In this document: piece after piece, positions 47,028-57,200 of the stretch | How the letters are laid out: every line of letters starts with the position of its first letter | Numbering within the stretch: the stretch's first letter is position 1 | Assembly: GCF_000003815.2 (NCBI RefSeq) | Contig: NC_049997.1 | Span: forward strand, 16,476,139-16,540,138 | Length of the DNA stretch: 64,000 bases | DNA from: Branchiostoma floridae | Taxonomy: Eukaryota > Chordata > Leptocardii > Amphioxiformes > Branchiostomatidae | Direction of reading: 5' to 3' | Notes under the pieces: model-generated | The model's database searches: none | What the model was told of the DNA's origin: nothing | Seen by the model: the letters and a program-made list of their open reading frames with translations, nothing else | Program-made: the position numbers and the translations under genes

Positions 47028-47548
47028 GACCAAGGTACAGCCGCTGCAGTACCTAGTAGCACGACAGGTGTCGCTCGAGAGAGACCGGGAGCCCTGACCG
47101 TCCTCGCCACCTGTCCGCACTGTGGACACGTCACAGGAGTCCCTGTCATCTACAGGTGCCACGAGGAACAGGTATGTAACAAAAGGACCGTAACAAAAAC
47201 CACACCATATATTCAAGACCGCGCAATAGTTATCGAAAAGTTTTAAAAAAAAAGTGTTTCAAGCTATTTTCCAAGCTATTTTTCCCCTCCAATGACACAG
47301 TGTGGTTTGGAGATGACTACTACTTCATTCATTCATTCATTCATTCATTCAGACGTAAATTGTCTTCGTTAACATAATACGTGTACAGTATTGGGGTGGC
47401 AACTACAGACGTAGTAATTATAATGAATTCAACGCAAATTCTTTGTTAAAATAATACATGTCCAGTTAAACCTTGATTTGTATTACAGGCAGGTGGTCAT
47501 GAAACCGAGAAGGGGAGGCCCTTCCGTGAAGAGAGTGGACAGCCGTAA
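47028..47548 (+). CDS. Copy D: intact exons 2 and 3 of the small Cys-rich family
   Basis: Exon 2 is 47028-47171 (after TTTGCTTTTAG, before GTATGT) and exon 3 is 47489-47548 (after TGTATTACAG, stop TAA). Exon 2 has two extra leading residues (DQ) and encodes ...PGALTVLATCPHCGHVTGVPV followed by IYRCHEEQ. Exon 3 is GGHETEKGRPFREESGQP. Both frames are open and the splice sites are good, but the local exon 1 is broken. Either this is a dying copy or its exons are spliced from exon 1 of copy C, which is phase-compatible. Confidence 0.65.
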
Positions 47549-48877
47549 ACACGCCTATTCTGTACAATAACGGCTGCTGGAGTCGAAGATGTCTTCTACA
47601 TAATATAGATGTTTGCAATGTATTGTAACTTGTAGAAATGATATCTACATATATCTATATAAGTGCAGCTAGGCCGCTAATGCAAGCATTTTTCTTATTG
47701 AAACAATTTCCTTTATTCCCTTGGATAATTATGTACTTAGGACTTGATACCCAGATACATGTATGGGGACGGACTGTTAATGATATTACTGTACAATTAA
47801 TGGACTGACAGATTTCTTGGACACTTCAACGTATATCTTCATTGTGATGGTTTATTCCATTCGTTTGCCCGAGAGCGTAAATACATGCATGGAGCCGATA
47901 TAAATAAGCCGATAAATAGTCGATGTGAATACAATGATACAATCAATCAATAGTTCCTATTCTACATTAAAGTAAAGCTAGCTTTGCAATTGCTTTGTTG
48001 GGTTTAACCTCTTTTCAGCCGTTAAGGATATATCTACACACTTGTTTTTGATAGCTTGAAAGTTCAGAAAAGGACATATGACAAAGAGTCGATGTACGAT
48101 GTAGTTATCTACGGGAAATTGTTTTCGCGTGGACTACATGTACGTTTATCAACATACAATACGTCACAGTTATAACCAGAGGCAGACAGTGGTGAGGAAC
48201 ACAAGAAACGTGTTTCAAGTAAGACGTCCTAGATCTAGCTTAATGTGTGTATACGCGTGTACAGTGTAGGACAACTAAAGTGTATACATTTTTCACAAAT
48301 TAAATGATAATGTTATATCAGGCTTGGAAATCATGTGTAAACAATAGGAAATTAAACGGGACATACGTCGGTGTTGTTTTCAGTCACATGTCTTGAGAGA
48401 CAATGAAGTTCTCGCCATGGTTGGTCAGTTCGTAGTTGGGTAACATCCGCTTGCTGTGACTGTAAGGTGTGAGACTCTAGGGGTGACAACACAGTTACAA
48501 TATATCACAGTAACACATGCAATCCTATGGAGAAGTGGAGGAAACAAATTGTCTCAACAATTAAAACTTCCAGGTTTCAGCCATACTTTTGTGAAACTCA
48601 CCCTCAAAATCAAATGCTGTTCACTGATTAAACTCATTAGCAAGAATCTCTATGCGACTGGTCTGCACATTCAAACTTATCAAAGAAAGCACTGTTCCTT
48701 TAGGGGGCACGTACACCTCAGTTTATTGGGCCTCTTACCTGCTCCACCTGAATAAAAATAGTCGTCCTGTCTCTACTACTCAAGTGCTATACGTCACTAT
48801 TACGTCACTATTAGCCCTCCGCGCGGTTGGCACAGCTCGCGCTACTCCTGGCTTTCCCTGCCCCTCTCCTCGATCGC
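47549..48877. other. Spacer between copies D and E
   Basis: It contains the family's conserved downstream block (TTCAAGTAAGACGTCCTAG at about 48214) and the upstream block TTTTCAGTCACATGT...GAGAGACAATGA also seen before copy C. Nothing else coding is supported. Confidence 0.6.
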
Positions 48878-49035
48878 GGCGGGACCATTCCGAGCAGGGG
48901 GAACCTGTCGTACGACTGACAAATCCTTCAATGCGTTTACACTAGCTCGGTCGACTGCCGCCAACAGATATTCTTACACACAGGATTTTTATGATAGAGA
49001 TTGATCTTTATGGTCAGTGTTTGTTGTTAAAACTC
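48878..49035 (+). promoter_or_regulatory. Upstream conserved block of copy E
   Basis: GGCGGGACCATTC, CGACTGACAAATCCTTCAAT, TCGACTGCCGCCAACAG and CTTTATGGTCAGTGTTTG lie in the same order as in copies A to C. The CGACTGACAAATCCTTCAAT block is identical to that of copy A. Confidence 0.62.
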
Positions 49036-49230
49036 CTGGTTCAAGTGTTTGAGGGAGTGGAACACCCCCGGCTACCTCCTTTTGGTGGTCCCCTCCATCC
49101 CGCCGTACCCAGTGCCCCACACTTACGCTCCTGTTCTACAGTGTCTCAAACTTACGCGCCGCCGACATTACCACAACGATTGTGGGGCATTCAGTATCAC
49201 TCTCCCGAATTCCTCTGGATAATACCCGAT

Positions 49231-50585
49231 ATGCAGCAGCCTGACACGAGGGAAGACAGGAAAACTTGTTACAAGTTGTTGATGACATGCACACAGACAT
49301 GCTCCAATCTTGGCTGTAGGAAGGTATATTCCGTGTGCCAAAAGGCCGATCATCTGCGAGGCCATTATGTCCAGGTGAGGCAGTACTTTATTAACTAGTT
49401 TCTTCGATTTTCGTTTTATGAGACTTTTCTCTCCTACAATGTATGTATGTATGTATGTGCATAGGACAGGAGCTGGCCCCTCCTACGGTGGTGCCGGGAT
49501 CGTAGAATTCGGCCAAAAAAATCGGGAAATTGGCCAGGGAAAGAGTCCATGTTTAGGTTCATGTTTCTCTGCCGGTAGCAAACCTCCCCATGCAAATTAT
49601 TCTCCCTATAATAGCGTAGTCAGTCTGGTAGAGACTGCTGGGAGTACTCTCCAAGCAGAGGTTAGGCTCCGGTAGTTTTTTTAACGTTTTTTAGTCGTTT
49701 TTATCGGGCTTTCTATTTTGTATTTTTTTTTTTTTTTGCTGTGTAAAAAATACGGAGCCTAACCTCTGCTTAGAAAGTATGCCGGGAGAACAATCTGCCG
49801 GCAGAGTGGCTACCAGAGGAGTTGGCGGCCGCGGAAACATAACCTAAGCGAGGAGTGACTCCCCTAGCCAGTTCCCCCATTCTTGGACGAATTCTACGAT
49901 CCCAGGCCTGGTGGAGGTTACTGCTTTTCCGCTTTTGTGCCGAGCTACCTCCACAAGTACACATGTTACATGTGTAACGTTTTCCATATATTTCTCGGTA
50001 AGGCTGCGGCGGCTGTGCCGAACAACACCGGCCCTGTCGCACAAGAAACAACGGGACCCCTGACCGTTCTCGCCACCTGTCCGTACTGTGGGCACGTCAC
50101 TAGAGTTCCTGTCTTCTACAGCGATCATGAGGAACAGGTTTGTCAAGACTAACGTATTTTGTATTAGTGAACACGCAAAAGAATATCAAAAGGCTTGTAT
50201 TTTGCGGTATGTATCCCAAATACCCGGGTATACAATACCCAGGGGATCGCAATGGGCCCCATTCAGTCATTAAAGCCCCCCCCCCCCCCCCCCTCACATT
50301 AGGCGAAAATCGATCGTCTGCGAGCTCTAAATTACGACAAGGCATAACCTGACGGCCAACGAAGAAATGGCAGAGTTCCCCCCTTCCCGTCAGGGTCATG
50401 CCTCCTTGTAATTTAGAGCTCGCAGACACGTCGTCCGACCGATTTTTGCCTAATGTGAGGGGGGTACTTTGTAAAGACACGTAGAGTTTCGAAAAGCTAA
50501 CGTCGAGTCTTCTATTTGTATTTTACAGACAGGTGGCCATGAGACTGACAAGGGGAGTCCGGTACGTCAAGAGACTGGACAGTAG
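49231..50585 (+). CDS. Copy E: small Cys/His-rich protein, 111 aa, three exons
   Basis: Exons 49231-49374, 50003-50137 and 50529-50585, phase 0 throughout. All five exon 1 cysteines and CPYCGHV in exon 2 are present. Exon 2 ends PVFYSDHEEQ and its donor is CAG|GTTTGT, weaker than in the other copies. The tail is GGHETDKGSPVRQETGQ. AATAAA at 50668-50673 follows the stop by 83 nt. The 628-bp intron 1 holds a foldback element with a MITE inside it, and intron 2 holds another element (50288-50464). Confidence 0.85.
49470..49915. mobile_element. Foldback element in intron 1 of copy E, with a nested MITE
   Basis: The arms GGGATCGTAGAATTCGGCCA (about 49496) and its inverse around GAATTCTACGATCCCAGGCC (about 49888) are followed inward by matching GAAATTGGCCAGGG / CCCCTAGCCAGTTCCC blocks. 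The TCTCCAAGCAG MITE sits between the arms. Confidence 0.65.
49645..49779. mobile_element. TCTCCAAGCAG-family MITE nested in the foldback element
   Basis: Left TACTCTCCAAGCAGAGGTTA, right TAACCTCTGCTTAGAAAGTA, close to the copy at 41984. Flanks GCTGGGAG and GCCGGGAG match at 7 of 8 bases. Confidence 0.85.
50288..50464. mobile_element. MITE with CCTCACATTAGGCGAAAATC ends in intron 2 of copy E
   Basis: The left end (after an 18-C run) CCCTCACATTAGGCGAAAAT and the right end ATTTTTGCCTAATGTGAGGG are inverted, with inner arms GAGCTCTAAATTAC / GTAATTTAGAGCTC. A related end occurs at about 29,798. Confidence 0.8.
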
Positions 50586-50859
50586 TGGACAGTCACCCTC
50601 GTACCCAGCGTCGGGAAGAAGCCCTAGGTCTAGATCGTACCCGGGATTTTCGCCTCAAGCTCAATAGAATAAAGTCTTTTGAATTCATAGCTGTCACTTT
50701 TTGTTTTGATTCAGTGCTAATCTTGATAACCTTAGATCCTTAGTTGTGTGTGCGTGACCGTATGGACCTTTCTTATACACGAGGTTACACTAACACCAGT
50801 GCCTATAAAACAGCAAGACTTACACACACCAGTTTCCCTGGCCCAGGGACCCTCAGCTT

Positions 50860-51103
50860 AGCACGTCACCGGAACGTACTGCGCCTGCGCGAAAAGTATA
50901 GACATGCTAAACCCCCGGTTTACTAAAGGGCCGCGTTTAAGAAAGTACGTGCGTATATAAGGGTAAAACTCCGTGTACGTTTTACATGAAACCATGTCTC
51001 TAACATATACTGTGCAACAAGCGGGATTTTAATGCAACGTTGACCAAAATAAGCCCCAAACTACCAGGGTTTGCGCAGGCGCAGTACGTTCCGGTGACGT
51101 GCT
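50860..51103. mobile_element. 244-bp MITE with perfect 31-bp TIRs and 9-bp target duplication
   Basis: Both ends begin AGCACGTCACCGGAACGTAC (inverted) and match over 31 bp without a mismatch, flanked by CCTCAGCTT at 50851-50859 and 51104-51112. The 9-bp duplication points to a Mutator-like or Merlin-like source (inference). The inner part of each TIR, TGCGCCTGCGC, resembles an NRF-1 site and the outer part contains GTGACGTG, a CRE-like half. No transposase. Confidence 0.93.
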
Positions 51104-51233
51104 CCTCAGCTTAGTTTTACGCATATTTAATAAATTATCAAGATGAGCCACGCTGGCTCACGCGAGACCGGGGCTGTCACGTGTCATTTATCGCGAGACC
51201 AAGATGGCCGACTGCATAGCAACCAGAGCTAGT

Positions 51234-54200
51234 GGGGAGGGGCTGCTAAATCGAATTGCCCATTCCCTACATGGTTAAGCCATGTCAAACAATCACTTAA
51301 AAACACATTTACCTACATTTCAAACCTCAAGTCTTTACCCCCACTGCAAAGCTGGATTTGTTAGGTTTGCTTTGGTTCAAAAAGCCCGAGTTCAACTCCG
51401 GCATTTTAACGAGCTACAGCCAGATGATTGTCATGATGTCAGGATTGCACCCCCTCCCCTAATGGATCAGTCCATGTGCCAGTCTCGAATATGAAGGTCA
51501 CTCATAGGTCAAAGCATGCCAAAGGTCACAATTTTTGGCAAGATTTTAAAAATATACATGCTTCAGTCACTCTTGCAGAAATATAGACCTTTGTGATCGA
51601 AATTTGCCCAGGGAAAAAAATTATCTAAAAGAAACAGGCTAAGGGTAGGCACTGGGCACTTTCTGCGCAGCTCCGGAAAACAACTCCCTCCCCTTACAGG
51701 TAGCACAGCAAGGTGATTGATAGATCTCTACCCCCCTGGCTGAAACACTGAGGGGGTGTGATGATATTCCCAAAATATGAAGTTCATTGATTGTTCCCTT
51801 GGGAATTGAGAGGCAGAACCATACCCTGCCAATGGGCCCTATGCTGTAACTTGTATGTCACTGGGGCAGTCACTGCTAAGATCACATGACTTTTCTCAAA
51901 TTTCAATGTTGCTTGTCAGATTACAACTGTCAATTAGCACTCACCATATCCTGTTCTACTACTTTGATGTGAAATTTCAACTTTGCAATAGAAATTTTTC
52001 TTGTTTTTACAACTTTTATATCAGGTACCTTACCAGCAAAACCACAACATATACATACAAAAAGACCAAAATAAACACCTGTGAAGTTCATGCATACACC
52101 AAATCCTTTTTATTTGACTTGGAGTACTAGCCAGTACTACATTTAGGACAAATCAGGCAATACAACTTCTTGTTTTGGCTTCTGTAAACTCTAAAATGAC
52201 CATATCTGTGTGCTGGGGGGGGGGGGGGGGTCCCAGGCAGCCACTTTTTGATTGATAGGTCTTCATTGAGTAAGAATAGTATGGTATAAACCTAAATGAA
52301 TCACTTAGTCCATCATTTTCAATAACTCCATACCACATTTGCACTCATCTAAGCTCTCCCAGCCACTTCTGACAGCTTTGATCATCCATTTTCACACTGC
52401 TCTATATGTACATAATGGATATTGCAATGGTATCACACTTTTGACAAAAAACAGGCACAACAATGCTCCCACATTCCCCAAATGGGGTCAAAATATACTT
52501 CTTGATAATGTTGAGACATGATTTACCACATCTAACAATAAAAAAGTTGAGGATGGGTTAATATATACATTTTACTTCATTCAGTTCAGGGGAGGGGCTG
52601 CTAAATCGAATTGCCCATTCCCTACATGGTTAAGCCATGTCAAACAATCACTTAAAAACACATTTACCTACATTTCAAACCTCAAGTCTTTACCCCCACT
52701 GCAAAGCTGGATTTGTTAGGTTTGCTTTGGTTCAAAAAGCCCGAGTTCAACTCCGGCATTTTAACGAGCTACAGCCAGATGATTGTCATGATGTCAGGAT
52801 TGCACCCCCTCCCCTAATGGATCAGTCCATGTGCCAGTCTCGAATATGAAGGTCACTCATAGGTCAAAGCATGCCAAAGGTCACAATTTTTGGCAAGATT
52901 TTAAAAATATACATGCTTCAGTCACTCTTGCAGAAATATAGACCTTTGTGATCGAAATTTGCCCAGGGAAAAAAATTATCTAAAAGAAACAGGCTAAGGG
53001 TAGGCACTGGGCACTTTCTGCGCAGCTCCGGAAAACAACTCCCTCCCCTTACAGGTAGCACAGCAAGGTGATTGATAGATCTCTACCCCCCTGGCTGAAA
53101 CACTGAGGGGGTGTGATGATATTCCCAAAATATGAAGTTCATTGATTGTTCCCTTGGGAATTGAGAGGCAGAACCATACCCTGCCAATGGGCCCTATGCT
53201 GTAACTTGTATGTCACTGGGGCAGTCACTGCTAAGATCACATGACTTTTCTCAAATTTCAATGTTGCTTGTCAGATTACAACTGTCAATTAGCACTCACC
53301 ATATCCTGTTCTACTACTTTGATGTGAAATTTCAACTTTGCAATAGAAATTTTTCTTGTTTTTACAACTTTTATATCAGGTACCTTACCAGCAAAACCAC
53401 AACATATACATACAAAAAGACCAAAATAAACCCCTGTGAAGTTCATGCATACACCAAATCCTTTTTATTTGACTTGGAGTACTAGCCAGTACTACATTTA
53501 GGACAAATCAGGCAATACAACTTCTTGTTTTGGCTTCTGTAAACTCTAAAATGACCATATCTGTGTGCTGGGGGGGGGGGGGGGGGTCCCAGGCAGCCAC
53601 TTTTTGATTGATAGGTCTTCATTGAGTAAGAATAGTATGGTATAAACCTAAATGAATCACTTAGTCCATCATTTTCAATAACTCCATACCACATTTGCAC
53701 TCATCTAAGCTCTCCCAGCCACTTCTGACAGCTTTGATCATCCATTTTCACACTGCTCTATATGTACATAATGGATATTGCAATGGTATCACACTTTTGA
53801 CAAAAAACAGGCACAACAATGCTCCCACATTCCCCAAATGGGGTCAAAATATACTTCTTGATAATGTTGAGACATGATTTACCACATCTAACAATAAAAA
53901 AGTTGAGGATGGGTTAATATATACATTTTACTTCATTCAGTTCAGGGGAGGGGCTGCTAAATCGAATTGCCCATTCCCTACATGGTTAAGCCATGTCAAA
54001 CAATCACTTAAAAACACATTTACCTACATTTCAAACCTCAAGTCTTTACCCCCACTGCAAAGCTGGATTTGTTAGGTTTGCTTTGGTTCAAAAAGCCCGA
54101 GTTCAACTCCGGCATTTTAACGAGCTACAGCCAGATGATTGTCATGATGTCAGGATTGCACCCCCTCCCCTAATGGATCAGTCCATGTGCCAGTCTCGAA

Positions 54201-57200
54201 TATGAAGGTCACTCATAGGTCAAAGCATGCCAAAGGTCACAATTTTTGGCAAGATTTTAAAAATATACATGCTTCAGTCACTCTTGCAGAAATATAGACC
54301 TTTGTGATCGAAATTTGCCCAGGGAAAAAAATTATCTAAAAGAAACAGGCTAAGGGTAGGCACTGGGCACTTTCTGCGCAGCTCCGGAAAACAACTCCCT
54401 CCCCTTACAGGTAGCACAGCAAGGTGATTGATAGATCTCTACCCCCCTGGCTGAAACACTGAGGGGGTGTGATGATATTCCCAAAATATGAAGTTCATTG
54501 ATTGTTCCCTTGGGAATTGAGAGGCAGAACCATACCCTGCCAATGGGCCCTATGCTGTAACTTGTATGTCACTGGGGCAGTCACTGCTAAGATCACATGA
54601 CTTTTCTCAAATTTCAATGTTGCTTGTCAGATTACAACTGTCAATTAGCACTCACCATATCCTGTTCTACTACTTTGATGTGAAATTTCAACTTTGCAAT
54701 AGAAATTTTTCTTGTTTTTACAACTTTTATATCAGGTACCTTACCAGCAAAACCACAACATATACATACAAAAAGACCAAAATAAACACCTGTGAAGTTC
54801 ATGCATACACCAAATCCTTTTTATTTGACTTGGAGTACTAGCCAGTACTACATTTAGGACAAATCAGGCAATACAACTTCTTGTTTTGGCTTCTGTAAAC
54901 TCTAAAATGACCATATCTGTGTGCTGGGGGGGGGGGGTCCCAGGCAGCCACTTTTTGATTGATAGGTCTTCATTGAGTAAGAATAGTATGGTATAAACCT
55001 AAATGAATCACTTAGTCCATCATTTTCAATAACTCCATACCACATTTGCACTCATCTAAGCTCTCCCAGCCACTTCTGACAGCTTTGATCATCCATTTTC
55101 ACACTGCTCTATATGTACATAATGGATATTGCAATGGTATCACACTTTTGACAAAAAACAGGCACAACAATGCTCCCACATTCCCCAAATGGGGTCAAAA
55201 TATACTTCTTGATAATGTTGAGACATGATTTACCACATCTAACAATAAAAAAGTTGAGGATGGGTTAATATATACATTTTACTTCATTCAGTTCAGGTAG
55301 CACAGCAAGGTGATTGATAGATCTCTACCCCCCTGGCTGAAACACTGAGGGGGTGTGATGATATTCCCAAAATATGAAGTTCATTGATTGTTCCCTTGGG
55401 AATTGAGAGGCAGAACCATACCCTGCCAATGGGCCCTATGCTGTAACTTGTATGTCACTGGGGCAGTCACTGCTAAGATCACATGACTTTTCTCAAATTT
55501 CAATGTTGCTTGTCAGATTACAACTGTCAATTAGCACTCACCATATCCTGTTCTACTACTTTGATGTGAAATTTCAACTTTGCAATAGAAATTTTTCTTG
55601 TTTTTACAACTTTTATATCAGGTACCTTACCAGCAAAACCACAACATATACATACAAAAAGACCAAAATAAACACCTGTGAAGTTCATGCATACACCAAA
55701 TCCTTTTTATTTGACTTGGAGTACTAGCCAGTACTACATTTAGGACAAATCAGGCAATACAACTTCTTGTTTTGGCTTCTGTAAACTCTAAAATGACCAT
55801 ATCTGTGTGCTGGGGGGGGGGGGGGGGTCCCAGGCAGCCACTTTTTGATTGATAGGTCTTCATTGAGTAAGAATAGTATGGTATAAACCTAAATGAATCA
55901 CTTAGTCCATCATTTTCAATAACTCCATACCACATTTGCACTCATCTAAGCTCTCCCAGCCACTTCTGACAGGTTTGATCATCCATTTTCACACTGCCCG
56001 ATATGTACATAAAGGAAATTGGAATGGGATCCCACTTTTGACAAAAAAAAGGGACAAAAATGGTCCCACATTCCCCAAAAGGGGGCAAAAAAAACTTCTT
56101 GAAAATGGTGAGACATGATTTACCCCATCTAAAAAAAAAAAAGTTGGGGAGGGGGTAAAAAAAACATTTTACTTCATTCAGGTCAGGGGAGGGGCTGCTA
56201 AAACGAATTGCCCATTCCCTACATGGTTAAGCCATGTCAAACAATCACTTAAAAACACATTTACCTACATTTCAAACCTCAAGTCTTTACCCCCACTGCA
56301 AAGCTGGATTTGTTAGGTTTGCTTTGGTTCAAAAAGCCCGAGTTCAACTCCGGCATTTTAACGAGCTACAGCCAGATGATTGTCATGATGTCAGGATTGC
56401 ACCCCCTCCCCTAATGGATCAGTCCATGTGCCAGTCTCGAATATGAAGGTCACTCATAGGTCAAAGCATGCCAAAGGTCACAATTTTTGGCAAGATTTTA
56501 AAAATATACATGCTTCAGTCACTCTTGCAGAAATATAGACCTTTGTGATCGAAATTTGCCCAGGGAAAAAAATTATCTAAAAGAAACAGGCTAAGGGTAG
56601 GCACTGGGCACTTTCTGCGCAGCTCCGGAAAACAACTCCCTCCCCTTACAGGTAGCACAGCAAGGTGATTGATAGATCTCTACCCCCCTGGCTGAAACAC
56701 TGAGGGGGTGTGATGATATTCCCAAAATATGAAGTTCATTGATTGTTCCCTTGGGAATTGAGAGGCAGAACCATACCCTGCCAATGGGCCCTATGCTGTA
56801 ACTTGTATGTCACTGGGGCAGTCACTGCTAAGATCACATGACTTTTCTCAAATTTCAATGTTGCTTGTCAGATTACAACTGTCAATTAGCACTCACCATA
56901 TCCTGTTCTACTACTTTGATGTGAAATTTCAACTTTGCAATAGAAATTTTTCTTGTTTTTACAACTTTTATATCAGGTACCTTACCAGCAAAACCACAAC
57001 ATATACATACAAAAAGACCAAAATAAACACCTGTGAAGTTCATGCATACACCAAATCCTTTTTATTTGACTTGGAGTACTAGCCAGTACTACATTTAGGA
57101 CAAATCAGGCAATACAACTTCTTGTTTTGGCTTCTGTAAACTCTAAAATGACCATATCTGTGTGCTGGGGGGGGGGGGGGGTCCCAGGCAGCCACTTTTT

